Source: Gammaproteobacteria bacterium
GTDB taxonomy: Bacteria; Pseudomonadota; Gammaproteobacteria; Ga0077536
Direction of reading: 5' to 3'
Assembly (NCBI GenBank): GCA_019747795.1
Contig: JAIEQK010000089.1
Span: 1 to 57,673, forward strand
Length of the DNA stretch: 57,673 nucleotides
This document shows, one piece after another, positions 28,521 through 37,600 of the stretch; position 1 is the stretch's first letter, and the number at the start of each line of letters is the position of its first letter. Below the pieces are notes generated by a model. The model was given only the letters and a program-made list of their open reading frames with translations. It ran no database searches and had not been told where the DNA came from. The translations under genes were made by a program, and so were the position numbers.

Positions 28521-30161
28521 ATGTCGAATGCCGCCACCACCGCGTCGCCCAGCACCCCGTCACAGGCCAGCGCCACCGATTTCGACGCCATTGTCATCGG
28601 CGCGGGTTTCGGCGGCTTGCGCGCCCTGCACGAACTGCGTGAGCTCGGCCTGCGTACCCGGGTCATCGAAGCTGGGTCGGATGTCGGCGGCACCTGGTAC
28701 TACAACCGCTATCCCGGCGCGCGCACCGACAGCGAGGCGTGGCTCTACGCCTATTCCTTCTCCAAGGAGATCCAGGACACCTGGAACTGGTCGGAGCGCT
28801 TCCCGAGCTGGGACGAGTCCCTGGCCTACCTGCGATACGTCGCCGATTTCTGCGATATGCGGCGCGACATCCAGTTCAACACGCGAGTCAAGGCGAGTCA
28901 TTACGACGAGGTCGGAAACCAGTGGACGGTGCTGACCGAGGCGGGCGAGCGATTCACCGCCACCTATCTCATCGCCGCGACCGGCCCGCTGTCCACCCCC
29001 TACAAACCTGACTTTCCGGGCTTCGAGAACTACAAGGGCGAGTGGTATCTCACGGGCAACTGGCCGCATGAGCCGGTCGATTTCGCCAACAAGCGCGTGG
29101 TCGTCATCGGCACCGGCGCGACCGCCGTGCAGTTGATTCCCATCGTCGCCGAAGCGGCGTCGCAACTCACGGTCCTCCAGCGCACGCCGAACTACGTTCT
29201 GCCGGCGCGCAATGCCCCCATGAACGACTACCAGCGCGCGGCCATCCGGCGCAATTACGACAAGATCTGGGCGCGTACCCGTGAGCAGGCCTTTGGTTTC
29301 GACTTCGATGATGCCGGCCGCAATGTCGCCGACGTGTCGCCGGAAGAGTGCCAGCGCATCCTGGAACGCGCTTGGGAAGTCGGCACGTTTCGCATCCTGT
29401 TCGAGGCCTTCGACGATCTCTTCACCAATCCGGCGGCCAATGCCGTCGCCGCCGAGTTCGTGCGCAACAAGATTCGCGCCATCGTCAAAGACCCGGCGAC
29501 CGCCGAACTCCTGTGTCCCAAGGACTATCCGCTCGGCGCGAAGCGTCCCCCGCTCGGGCATTTCTATTACGAGACGTTCAATCGCGAGAACGTCAAGCTG
29601 GTCGACGTGAACCAGGCGCCCATTCGCGGCTTCACCGCCGGCGGCATCATGGTCGGCGCCACCGAGTTCCCGGCCGACATCATCGTCTTCGCCACCGGTT
29701 TCGATGCGGTCACCGGCACCCTGCTCAGGGTCGATATTCGTGGCCGCGGCGGCAAGACCTTGGCAGAACACTGGCGCGATGGACCGCGCACCCATCTCGG
29801 CATGACCGTGGACGGCTTCCCGAACCTGTTCCTGGTGGGTGGACCGCAGAGCCCGTTCGCCAATATCCCGGTCATCATCGATGGCTGCGTCGATTGGATC
29901 GGACGCGCGGTCAAGCATCTGCGCGGCAGCGGCAAGAAGTCCATCGAGCCGACCGCGAAGGCGGTCGCCGACTGGGGCGCGCACATGCAGACGCTGGTCG
30001 ACATGACCGTCCTGCCCCAGTCGCCCGGCTCCTGGTTCATGGGCGGGAATATTCCGGGCAAGCCGCGAGTGGTGCTGTTCTACTTCGGGGGCGCGGGCAA
30101 CTATCGCAAGGAGTGCGAAGCGGCGCGGGAGAATGGTTTCAGCGACTTCGCCATCGCCTGA
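28521..30161 (+). CDS. Second Baeyer-Villiger-type flavin monooxygenase
   Basis: A 546-residue class B flavoprotein monooxygenase. The FAD motif GAGFGG is at about residue 27, the GGTWYYNRYPGARTD segment at 56-70, and the NADP motif GTGATA near residue 200. The Baeyer-Villiger fingerprint is present at 171-182 but imperfect: Tyr replaces Phe at the start and Leu177 sits where the conserved His should be. The other protein in this window (291-1916) has the intact His. ATG 28521 is preceded by TGGAG. It stands alone between two unrelated genes. Substrate unknown; oxygenation or simple NADPH oxidase chemistry are both possible. Confidence 0.9.
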   Translation: MSNAATTASPSTPSQASATDFDAIVIGAGFGGLRALHELRELGLRTRVIEAGSDVGGTWYYNRYPGARTDSEAWLYAYSFSKEIQDTWNWSERFPSWDESLAYLRYVADFCDMRRDIQFNTRVKASHYDEVGNQWTVLTEAGERFTATYLIAATGPLSTPYKPDFPGFENYKGEWYLTGNWPHEPVDFANKRVVVIGTGATAVQLIPIVAEAASQLTVLQRTPNYVLPARNAPMNDYQRAAIRRNYDKIWARTREQAFGFDFDDAGRNVADVSPEECQRILERAWEVGTFRILFEAFDDLFTNPAANAVAAEFVRNKIRAIVKDPATAELLCPKDYPLGAKRPPLGHFYYETFNRENVKLVDVNQAPIRGFTAGGIMVGATEFPADIIVFATGFDAVTGTLLRVDIRGRGGKTLAEHWRDGPRTHLGMTVDGFPNLFLVGGPQSPFANIPVIIDGCVDWIGRAVKHLRGSGKKSIEPTAKAVADWGAHMQTLVDMTVLPQSPGSWFMGGNIPGKPRVVLFYFGGAGNYRKECEAARENGFSDFAIA

Positions 30162-30318
30162 AACGCTTCGTCGGCGGGCGGGTCGCGACCGCGCAGCTCG
30201 TCCGCCCAGGAGCGCGCCAGGGCGTCTACTCGCGAACGACGCACGGCCGTCTACCGGCGGTCATATTCGCTCGGTAGCGTCGCAGACCGAGAGCAAAGAC
30301 TCGCAGGGGTGCCGGACC

Positions 30319-30606
30319 ATGAGTTCGACCGAAACAGCCTTGAGCGCCTCGCTGGCCATCGACCGCAGCCGCCTGTTCAACCAGGCCATCACCGTTCTCG
30401 TCGCCGGATTCAGCGCGGCCCAGGGCATGCTCCGCGAACTCCGCGCGTGCGCCCGGGAGGACGGCGAGGACATCGTGTTCTCGCGCAAGGACAACGTGAT
30501 TGCCGTGCACGGCGTGGATGCTGATTCAGCCCAGCTCGCCACCTGGCGCGTCAATCTCGAGATTTCCCGGGCGAGCCGCGGCGGCCAGGGCGTGTCGCTC
30601 GAGTAG
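30319..30606 (+). CDS. Small hypothetical protein (95 aa)
   Basis: I do not recognise this 95-residue protein. It has an alternating helical N-terminal half and a short strand-rich C-terminal half (DIVFSRKDNVIAVHGVD), with no signal peptide. Support for a real gene is a GGGGT-type site before ATG 30319, typical codon use, and a perfect 9-bp hairpin that overlaps its stop codon. It lies 158 bp after the second monooxygenase on the same strand. Confidence 0.6.
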   Translation: MSSTETALSASLAIDRSRLFNQAITVLVAGFSAAQGMLRELRACAREDGEDIVFSRKDNVIAVHGVDADSAQLATWRVNLEISRASRGGQGVSLE

Positions 30607-30631
30607 GCCGCCACCAAGACCCTGGCGGCCT
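30605..30631 (+). terminator. Hairpin overlapping the stop codon of the small gene
   Basis: AGGCCGCCA (30605-30613) and TGGCGGCCT (30623-30631) are perfect complements across a 9-base loop; the stem begins inside the TAG stop codon. There is no T-tract. It separates the small gene from the convergent RND operon. Confidence 0.5.
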
Positions 30632-30804
30632 CCCGGCGCCAGGGCGAAGTCCTGCTGAGGCCAGTCGCCATGCGTCGCGGCCTCCAGGACGAAACAGCCC
30701 AGGGGCGCGCCGATCTTCGCGCTCCGCCCACCCTCGAATCGGCGATGGGCTGCGCGCGCGGTGCCGTCGACCTGGCGCGTCGTACCGCCGCCTGCACGAA
30801 TCCC

Positions 30805-33800
30805 TCAAGCCCGGCCAACAGCCGCCACTTCCGCCCCGCCGCCCGGCCGAATGCGAAACCACAGCGCGTACAGCGGCGGCAGGAACAGCAGGGTCAGGAC
30901 GGTGCCGCCGATAGTCCCGCCAATCAGCGTGTAGGCGAGCGAGCCCCAGAACACCGAGTAGGTCAGGGGCACGAAGGCCAGCACCGCCGCGAGCGCGGTC
31001 AGGATCACCGGGCGGGCACGTTGCACTGTCGCCTCCACCACCGCATCGAAGGGATGCATGCCCGCCTTCAGGTTCTCCTCGATCTGCGCCATGAGGATCA
31101 GGGTATTGCGCATGATGATGCCGGCCAGGCCGATCAGGCCGATGATGGCGTTGAAGCCGAAGGGCTGATTGAAGGCCAATAGCGCGGGCACGACCCCCAC
31201 CAGCCCGAGAGGCACTGTGAGGAGCACCATGGCCATCCCGGCCAGGGACCGGACCTGGAAGATGATGACCACCATCATCAGGATGAACATCAACGGAAAC
31301 ACCTTGGCCAGTTCGAGATTGGCCTTGTTCGCCTCTTCGAGGGCGCCGCCGGTCTCTATCCTGTAACCGGCAGGCAGCGTCTCGACGATGGGCGCGATGG
31401 TCTTGATGACCTGCAGCGAGATCTCCGGCGGCTGGAATTCTTCACCGATGTCACCGCGGACGGTGATGGTGGTCTGGCGGTCGCGACGACGCATGATGGG
31501 ATTCTCCATCCGCACGTCCACGCGGCCCACCTGGTCGAGGGGAATGCGGGCGCCGTTTGCGCCGACGAAGGCAAAGGCTCCGAGCCGGGCCGGATCGAGC
31601 CTCGCGGTACCGGCGCTGCGGGCGATGACGTCGACCGAGCGGATGTCCTCGCGCACCTGGGTCACGGGAATCCCCGTCAGCAGGAACTGCAGTTGCTCAG
31701 AGGCGTCGTGGGACGACAGCCCCATGGCCTGCAGGCGATCCTGGTCGAGCACGAAGTGTACCGTCGGCACGCGTTCTCCCCAGTCGATGTTGACCTGGCG
31801 CATGGCCGGCATGCCGGCCATGGCCACGCGCACTTCCTCGGCTATTTCGCGCACCTTGAATTCGTCCGGGCCCATCACGCGAAACGCGACGGGGAACAAG
31901 GTGGGGGGCCCGAAGATGATCTGCGTGACGCGAATGCGCGCCTCGGGCACGAAGCCGTCCGCCACGGCCTCGCGCAGTCGCCGCTTCAGCGTTTCACGGG
32001 CTTCGGCGTCATCGGTCAGCACCACCACCTTGGCGAACGAAGGGTCGGGCAGTTCGGGCGAGATCGCGAGGTAGAAGCGCGGCGCGCCCTGGCCGATGTA
32101 GCTGGTGACGATGCGGGCTTCGGGCTGCTGGCGGAGCCACTCCTCGAGCTTGCTCACCGCGTCGCTCGTCACGCCGATGCTGGTGCCTTCGGGCATCTGC
32201 ACTTCGACCAGCACCTCCGGCCGATCGGAGGTCGGAAAGAACTGCTGTTGCGCCATGCCTATGCCCATCACGGACGCCACCAGCAGGACCAGCACCACCA
32301 GGGTGACCTTGCGCTTGTGGACGACCGTGGCGCCGATCACGGCGCGAAGTCGCCGGTAACCGGGCGTGCCGTAGATTGCGTGATAGCCACCGGCCTTGGG
32401 CGTGACGGACGGCAGCAGCTTCACCCCGAGGAACGGCGTGAACACCACCGCCACGACCCACGAGGTCAGGAGGGAAAAGCTCACCACCCAGAAAATGTTG
32501 CCGGCGTACTCGCCCGCGCTGGACTTGGCGAAGCCGACCGGCATGAGCCCGATGGCCGTGAGCAGGGTGCCGGACAGCATGGGCGCGGCGGTGTGTACCC
32601 AGGCGTAGCTGGCGGCGGCGATACGGTCCAGCCCCTCTTCCATGCGGACCACCATCGCTTCACTGACGATGATCGCGTCGTCGACCAAGAGACCGAGAGA
32701 CAGGATCAGCGCACCCAGCGTGATACGGTCAAAGTCGCGCCCCGTGGCCAGCATGATGACGAACACGGCGGCCAGCGTGAGCGGCACGGCGGCGGCGACC
32801 ACCAGCCCCGCGCGCAAGCCCATGCTGACGAGGCTGACCGCGATCACCACCACCAGGGCGACGGCGAACTTGATCATGAACTCGTCGTAGGCCGAGCTGA
32901 TGTTGACCGACTGGTCGGTGACCTTGGTCAGCGTGATGCCGAGCGGCAGGTCGCTGGAAATCGCCGCAAGCTCGTGGTCGAGGGCCGCGCCGAGCGTCAG
33001 GCCGTTGTAGCGCTCCTTCATGACCACGCCAAGCATGATGGTCGGGTCGCCGCCGTTGCGAATGAGGAAGCTGGGCGGGTCTTCATAGCCGCGCTTGACC
33101 TCCGCCAGATCGGAGAGCTTCAGCGTGTGCCCATTGGACACCACCGGCGTCTCGCGAATCTTCTCCACCCCATCGATGGCGCCGTCCAGCCGCATGAACA
33201 CCTGCGGTCCGCGCGTTTCGACCGAGCCCGCAGGGGTGAGCAGGTTGCGATTCAGCAGGGCCGCGAACACGTCACGGGGTGAAACGCCGAGGGTTGCCAG
33301 GCGCTCGTAGGAGAGCTCGACGTAGAGGCGCTGCGCTTGTTCGCCGGCTATCTGCACTTTCTTCACGCCCGGCACGTGCAGGAACCGCTGGCGCAGACGT
33401 TCAGCCTCGCGCACCAGGTGCCGATGGGGCACGTCCTTGCCCTTCAGCGCGTAGAGCGTGAAGGTCACGTCGCCGTACTCGTCGTTGATGAAGGGCCCGA
33501 TGACACCCGGCGGCAGCTTCAGTTTTTCGTCACCGAGCTTCTTGCGCACCTGGTAGAACTCGCTCTCCACCTCGGACGGCGGAATGGAATCCTTGAGCGT
33601 GACGACGATGAACGCGAGGCCGGGCCGAGTGTAGGTCTCGGTGCGGTCATACCATTTCAATTCCTGCAGGCGCTTCTCGAGCGGCTCGGCGACCTGGTTC
33701 TGCATTTCCTCCGCGGTCGCACCCGGCCAGGCCGCGGCCACGGTCATGATCTTGATGGTGAAGCTCGGATCCTCGGCGCGCCCGAGATTGAGGAAGGCGA

Positions 33801-33888
33801 ACACGCCGGCGACCACCACCGCGGAGATGAGGAAGACCGTGATGGCGCGTTCCCGCACCGCCCAGGCGGACAGGTTGAAGCCGGTCAT
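30805..33888 (-). CDS. RND efflux permease (AcrB/HAE-1-like superfamily)
   Basis: A 1027-residue inner-membrane proton-driven pump of the resistance-nodulation-division superfamily. It has the N-terminal membrane helix (ITVFLISAVVVAGVFAFL), two large periplasmic loops, and the TM4 proton-relay motif LGLLVDDAIIV with paired Asp. Length is typical. The ATG at 33888 overlaps the stop of the membrane-fusion gene (ATGA), so permease and adaptor are translationally coupled. With the outer-membrane factor at 35794 and TetR at 35083 it forms a complete tripartite exporter. The exported compounds are unknown. Confidence 0.95.
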   Translation of the reverse strand: MTGFNLSAWAVRERAITVFLISAVVVAGVFAFLNLGRAEDPSFTIKIMTVAAAWPGATAEEMQNQVAEPLEKRLQELKWYDRTETYTRPGLAFIVVTLKDSIPPSEVESEFYQVRKKLGDEKLKLPPGVIGPFINDEYGDVTFTLYALKGKDVPHRHLVREAERLRQRFLHVPGVKKVQIAGEQAQRLYVELSYERLATLGVSPRDVFAALLNRNLLTPAGSVETRGPQVFMRLDGAIDGVEKIRETPVVSNGHTLKLSDLAEVKRGYEDPPSFLIRNGGDPTIMLGVVMKERYNGLTLGAALDHELAAISSDLPLGITLTKVTDQSVNISSAYDEFMIKFAVALVVVIAVSLVSMGLRAGLVVAAAVPLTLAAVFVIMLATGRDFDRITLGALILSLGLLVDDAIIVSEAMVVRMEEGLDRIAAASYAWVHTAAPMLSGTLLTAIGLMPVGFAKSSAGEYAGNIFWVVSFSLLTSWVVAVVFTPFLGVKLLPSVTPKAGGYHAIYGTPGYRRLRAVIGATVVHKRKVTLVVLVLLVASVMGIGMAQQQFFPTSDRPEVLVEVQMPEGTSIGVTSDAVSKLEEWLRQQPEARIVTSYIGQGAPRFYLAISPELPDPSFAKVVVLTDDAEARETLKRRLREAVADGFVPEARIRVTQIIFGPPTLFPVAFRVMGPDEFKVREIAEEVRVAMAGMPAMRQVNIDWGERVPTVHFVLDQDRLQAMGLSSHDASEQLQFLLTGIPVTQVREDIRSVDVIARSAGTARLDPARLGAFAFVGANGARIPLDQVGRVDVRMENPIMRRRDRQTTITVRGDIGEEFQPPEISLQVIKTIAPIVETLPAGYRIETGGALEEANKANLELAKVFPLMFILMMVVIIFQVRSLAGMAMVLLTVPLGLVGVVPALLAFNQPFGFNAIIGLIGLAGIIMRNTLILMAQIEENLKAGMHPFDAVVEATVQRARPVILTALAAVLAFVPLTYSVFWGSLAYTLIGGTIGGTVLTLLFLPPLYALWFRIRPGGGAEVAAVGRA

Positions 33889-35012
33889 CGCGCGGCGTCG
33901 CTGCCGAGAGCCATGGCCGGCTCCGCGCCCAGTCGCACACGGGTGCCGGCGTGCAGCATGTGCGCGCCCATCGCCACGAAGCGCTCACCCGCGGCAAGGC
34001 CCGCGCTGATGGAGGCGGATTCATCGCCGACACCGACGACCGTCACCGGACGCCAGGCGGTGGTCGCCTCCTGCGCCGCGGCATCGACGTTCTCGATGAC
34101 CCACACGCCGGTGCCTTGACCTTGGTCGGCCAGGGCACTCAGCGGGATCTGCAGGGCAGCGGCGGCTTGCGCGTCCGGGATGTCGAGCGTGACGGTCGCG
34201 CCGAGCGGGGCGTCGGCTGCGTCTCCCGAGAGCGTGTAGCGGGCTTCAAAAGTGCGCGACACCGGGTCGGCGGACTGCGAGAGCTGCCGCAGGGTGGCGG
34301 ACGCGCTCGCGCCGCGCGGGCCGTAGAGCCGCGCCGTGGCGCCGGATCCCAAGGTCGGCCGCAGGGTCTCCGGCAGGTCGACCCGCGCTTCGCGGGGCCC
34401 CGCGTGGGCCAGCCGGATCACGGCCTGGCCGGCGGCGACCACCTGCCCGGGCTCGGCCAGCGTATCGACGATGATGCCGTCGGCATCGGCGAGCAGGACG
34501 GCGTAGCTCGCCGCATTGCGGGCGACTTCCGCCTGGGCTTCCGCGGCGCGCAGATCGGCGGCCGCGGCATCGGCCGCGGACTTGGCCTGGTCGTAGGCGA
34601 GCGCCGAGACCGCGCCCCGCTGCACGAGGCCTCGCAGGCGTTTCTCCTCGGACGCCGTCTGGGTGGCGCGTGTCCGGGCTGACTTGACCGCCGCTCGGCG
34701 CGCCTGGGCTTGAAGCTCTAGATCCGCGATGTCGAGGCGCATCAGCGGCTGGCCTTGCTTGACCGCCTGACCGCGGTCGACCAGTCGCGCGACGAGTTTG
34801 CCCGCGACGCGGAACCCGAGGTCGCTCTGCACGCGGGCGGCGACCACGCCCGTGAATGCCCTCGCCGGCTGCGCGACGTTCGCGGCCTCGAGCATGACTA
34901 CCCGGGGCGGCAGTTGCCGCGCGTCGGGCTCGGCCTCGCGGCAGCCGGTGAGGGCCATCACGCAGGCCAGGGCCACGGTGGAGAAAGCAAAGACGGGAGC
35001 GGGACGGTTCAC
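33885..35012 (-). CDS. RND efflux periplasmic adaptor (membrane-fusion lipoprotein)
   Basis: A 375-residue HlyD/AcrA-like adaptor. The signal peptide ends in a lipobox (LTGC, Cys24), so the mature protein is a lipoprotein. The barrel-sandwich hybrid and coiled-coil hairpin follow, with the classical LGFRVAGKL and VDRGQAVKQGQPLMRLD segments. The start is a GTG at 35012 with GAGG upstream. It precedes the permease with an ATGA overlap and is downstream of tetR on the same strand, separated by a gap that holds a TetR-type operator. Confidence 0.93.
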   Translation of the reverse strand: MNRPAPVFAFSTVALACVMALTGCREAEPDARQLPPRVVMLEAANVAQPARAFTGVVAARVQSDLGFRVAGKLVARLVDRGQAVKQGQPLMRLDIADLELQAQARRAAVKSARTRATQTASEEKRLRGLVQRGAVSALAYDQAKSAADAAAADLRAAEAQAEVARNAASYAVLLADADGIIVDTLAEPGQVVAAGQAVIRLAHAGPREARVDLPETLRPTLGSGATARLYGPRGASASATLRQLSQSADPVSRTFEARYTLSGDAADAPLGATVTLDIPDAQAAAALQIPLSALADQGQGTGVWVIENVDAAAQEATTAWRPVTVVGVGDESASISAGLAAGERFVAMGAHMLHAGTRVRLGAEPAMALGSDAAR

Positions 35013-35053
35013 TGGCGGCCTCGAGTGCGTGGGCTGGCCGCAGTGTGTTTTGC

Positions 35054-35081
35054 GAGTGACTAAACTGTCAAGTGGTCACTT
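35054..35081. promoter_or_regulatory. Operator 1 of the efflux TetR regulator (upstream of the adaptor gene)
   Basis: The 28-bp site has half-sites AGTGAC and GTCACT separated by 14 bases, the same layout as the site at 35737-35764; the two agree at 19 of 28 positions. It lies between the tetR stop and the adaptor start (35012), as expected for repression of the pump operon. It also contains a compact AAGTG-GT-CACTT palindrome at 35070-35081. Confidence 0.65.
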
Positions 35082-35082
35082 A

Positions 35083-35697
35083 TCATGGCGCAAGGCTGCG
35101 CAGAATGAGGGCGACGATTTCATTGGGAAGCTGCGGTACGGCGTCCAGGTTGTACTGTAGCGAGACGGGGGTGATGAAGCTCAGCATGGCGCCCACGATG
35201 GCGCGAGAGGTCTCGTCCAGCGGCGTCTTGCGCTCGAATTCGCCGCTGTGCCGTCCTTCGGTGACGATGCGTGCGACCATTTCATGAAGGGTGTCCATGT
35301 AGGCCACGGCGGGCGGCCATTTCTCGCTGCACGCGGCGCCGGCGAGGTCGTACAGCTTGCGATCGTTGAAGGCGAGTTTTACGCTGTCCGCCACAACCGT
35401 CGAAAAAAGCCGGCGAATCTTCTCGGTTGGCGTCTTCGCGTCGGCAATCACTTCTTCCGCGTGCTGCACGATGGATGTCAGGGCGCCGGCGCAGATCGCT
35501 TCTCCGATGGCCTGCTTCGAGTCGAAGAACTTGTAGATGTACGCCTTGGAGAAGCCGATGGCGCCGGCCAGGTCCGAGACCGTGGTCTTGCTGTAACCAT
35601 AACGGCTGAAGTGCTCGTTGGCGGCAGCGACGATCTGGTCCCGAATGGCGTGCTCGGCGGGGCCGCGATGTCCCGGATCTCGGTCGGAGTCGTTCAT
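35083..35697 (-). CDS. TetR-family regulator of the efflux system
   Basis: A 204-residue TetR protein with an N-terminal helix-turn-helix (TTVSDLAGAIGFSKAYIYKFF, about residues 35-55) and a helical ligand domain. The open frame extends to 35769, but that part overlaps the operator; the family N-terminus fits ATG 35697. The bases before this ATG are pyrimidine-rich, with no Shine-Dalgarno, so translation may be weak or leaderless. It sits between pump genes and the outer-membrane factor, with matched operators on both sides. It most likely represses both and itself. Confidence 0.92.
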   Translation of the reverse strand: MNDSDRDPGHRGPAEHAIRDQIVAAANEHFSRYGYSKTTVSDLAGAIGFSKAYIYKFFDSKQAIGEAICAGALTSIVQHAEEVIADAKTPTEKIRRLFSTVVADSVKLAFNDRKLYDLAGAACSEKWPPAVAYMDTLHEMVARIVTEGRHSGEFERKTPLDETSRAIVGAMLSFITPVSLQYNLDAVPQLPNEIVALILRSLAP

Positions 35698-35736
35698 GGG
35701 AGGGAAGATACACCGGGACACCCGTTCATTGACAGC

Positions 35737-35764
35737 AAGTGACCGTATGGTTATATGGTCACTT
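35737..35764. promoter_or_regulatory. Operator 2 of the efflux TetR regulator (tetR/outer-membrane-factor divergent promoter)
   Basis: A 28-bp near-perfect inverted repeat: AAGTGACCGTAT and ATATGGTCACTT around GGTT, with one mismatch in 12. It lies between the tetR start (35697) and the outer-membrane factor start (35794). Its AGTGAC-N14-GTCACT layout is identical to the site at 35054-35081. Confidence 0.8.
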
Positions 35765-35793
35765 CTCAAGTCATCAGTAGTTGGAGCCGCCCG

Positions 35794-37323
35794 ATGCCTG
35801 TTTCTCCCCGCTTGGCGCTCGCCGCCCTGGTCGGCCTGTGCGCGTCAGGCTGCGCAGTCGGCCCAGAGTACGAAAGGCCGGTGTTGGACGCGCCGCAGAG
35901 TTTCGCGCACGAGGCGGAGTTGGCGCAGCGCGAGGCCGCCGCGGCGCCCGAGTTGTCCCACTGGTGGGAGGGCTTCGACGATCCGCTCCTCTCGCGGCTG
36001 GTGGCGCAGGCGCTGTCGGACAATCTCGACCTCGCCCAGGCCGCGGCCCGCATCACCCAGGCCCGGGCGCTGCTCGGCGCGGCCCACGCGGCGCTGCTGC
36101 CTGCGGCGACGGTGGGCGCGCATGCCGACCGCGTGCACCAATCCCTGGAGACGCCCGTGGGGCGCCTGCTGGATGGGGTCGCGCCGAATTTCGGTCGCGG
36201 CTGGGCACAGTACGAGGCCAACCTGGCGGCGAGCTGGGAACTGGACTTCTTCGGCGGCCGGCGTCGGGCGCGCGAAGCCGCGGCCGCCGAGGTCGAGGCG
36301 ACCGAAGCGAGCGCCGCGGCGGTGCGCCTGGGCGTAGCGGCCCAGACCGCCGACACCTACCTGCTGATTCGCGGACTGCAGGCGCGGCTCGCCATCACCC
36401 GCGATCAAGCCAGCGCGCAGCGTCGCCTGATGGACATGGTCGAGATGCGCTACGACGCCGGTGTGGCCGCCGAACTGGAGCTGCGCCAGGTGGAGAGCCT
36501 GGTGCTGCAGACCGAAGCCCTGGTGCCCGCCCTTGAATCGGCCCTGGAGAACGCCTGCAACGCGCTCGACATCGGGCTGGGCGCGCAGCCCGGCACCCAT
36601 CACGCGGAACTCGAGGTCACCGGCGCGCTGCCCGCCGCGCCCGGGCTCGCCGACATCGGCGGTCCGCCCGAACTCCTGCGTCGTCGGCCCGACCTGATTG
36701 CCGCGGAACGCCGCCTCGCGGCCGCGAACGCCGCCATCGGCGCCGCCATCGCGGAGTACTACCCGAAGATCTCGCTGACCGGCCTGCTCGGCACGGCGAC
36801 CACTTCCTTTGGCGGACTGTTTACTGACGGGGCCACGCAGGGCCAGGCCAGTGCGGGACTGCGCTGGCGGCTGTTCGACTTCGCGCGCATCGAGGCCGAG
36901 ATTGCCGCGAGCCGCGGCCGCCAGGCCGAGGCGCTGGCGGCCTACAAGCTCGCGGTCCTGCAGGCGTCCGGCGACGTGGAGAACAGCATCACGGCGCTGG
37001 TGCGGAGCGAACAGCAGGAGCGCCTGCTGGGTGCCGGCGAGCAGGCGCTCCGCCGCGCTCGCGACGCGTCTGTCGCGGCTTACGCAAGCGGCACGGTCAG
37101 TCTCCTGGAAGTGTTGGACGCGGACCTCAAGCTGCTCGCGGCGCGCGACGCGCGCGCCGTCGCGAAGACCGCATCGGCGCGGGCCGCGGTCGCTTCCTTC
37201 AAGGCGCTCGGCGGCGGCTGGGAGACGAGCGGGTCCGCCGGACTCGCACGTGCGGGCCACGGCGCATCCCTCCCCGCTTCCGAAGGCGGGTCCGCCGTCC
37301 TGGCGCGCGATGAAGCCGGTTGA
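35794..37323 (+). CDS. NodT-family outer-membrane efflux lipoprotein (TolC/OprM-like)
   Basis: A 509-residue outer-membrane channel. A lipoprotein signal ends at Cys20 (ASGC), followed by AVGPEYERP, the family's standard mature start. Two OEP repeats follow, with the conserved NLAASWELDFFGGRRRAREAA and ELLRRRPDLIAAERRLAAANAAIGAAIAEYYPKISLTG segments. ATG 35794 has TTGGAG. It is divergent from tetR and completes the RND pump. A decayed copy of the same gene lies at about 52.9-53.8 kb, in the same orientation, with runs of identical DNA. Confidence 0.94.
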   Translation: MPVSPRLALAALVGLCASGCAVGPEYERPVLDAPQSFAHEAELAQREAAAAPELSHWWEGFDDPLLSRLVAQALSDNLDLAQAAARITQARALLGAAHAALLPAATVGAHADRVHQSLETPVGRLLDGVAPNFGRGWAQYEANLAASWELDFFGGRRRAREAAAAEVEATEASAAAVRLGVAAQTADTYLLIRGLQARLAITRDQASAQRRLMDMVEMRYDAGVAAELELRQVESLVLQTEALVPALESALENACNALDIGLGAQPGTHHAELEVTGALPAAPGLADIGGPPELLRRRPDLIAAERRLAAANAAIGAAIAEYYPKISLTGLLGTATTSFGGLFTDGATQGQASAGLRWRLFDFARIEAEIAASRGRQAEALAAYKLAVLQASGDVENSITALVRSEQQERLLGAGEQALRRARDASVAAYASGTVSLLEVLDADLKLLAARDARAVAKTASARAAVASFKALGGGWETSGSAGLARAGHGASLPASEGGSAVLARDEAG

Positions 37324-37600
37324 AAGCTTGAAACTCTGTTCGATGACGTGACGCCCGAGCGTTCGGACGCCAGCGACCCGGTCACGCGCGGCGTCGCCGA
37401 CGCTGGCTCACTGAAGTCCTGAGGCCGTACACCGGGCCCCTGAGTGCTGCCCTGTATCTCGCACGGCTGATAGAGCGGCATCGTCCCTCCCTGACGCCTT
37501 TCCCGCGCGCCATCCCGCTGATTCGAACGCAAGCCACGGAGTGCGCGGTCGCTGCGCGCGTACGACAGTGCAGGCCACTGCAACACGAAAAGGTCCTGCA

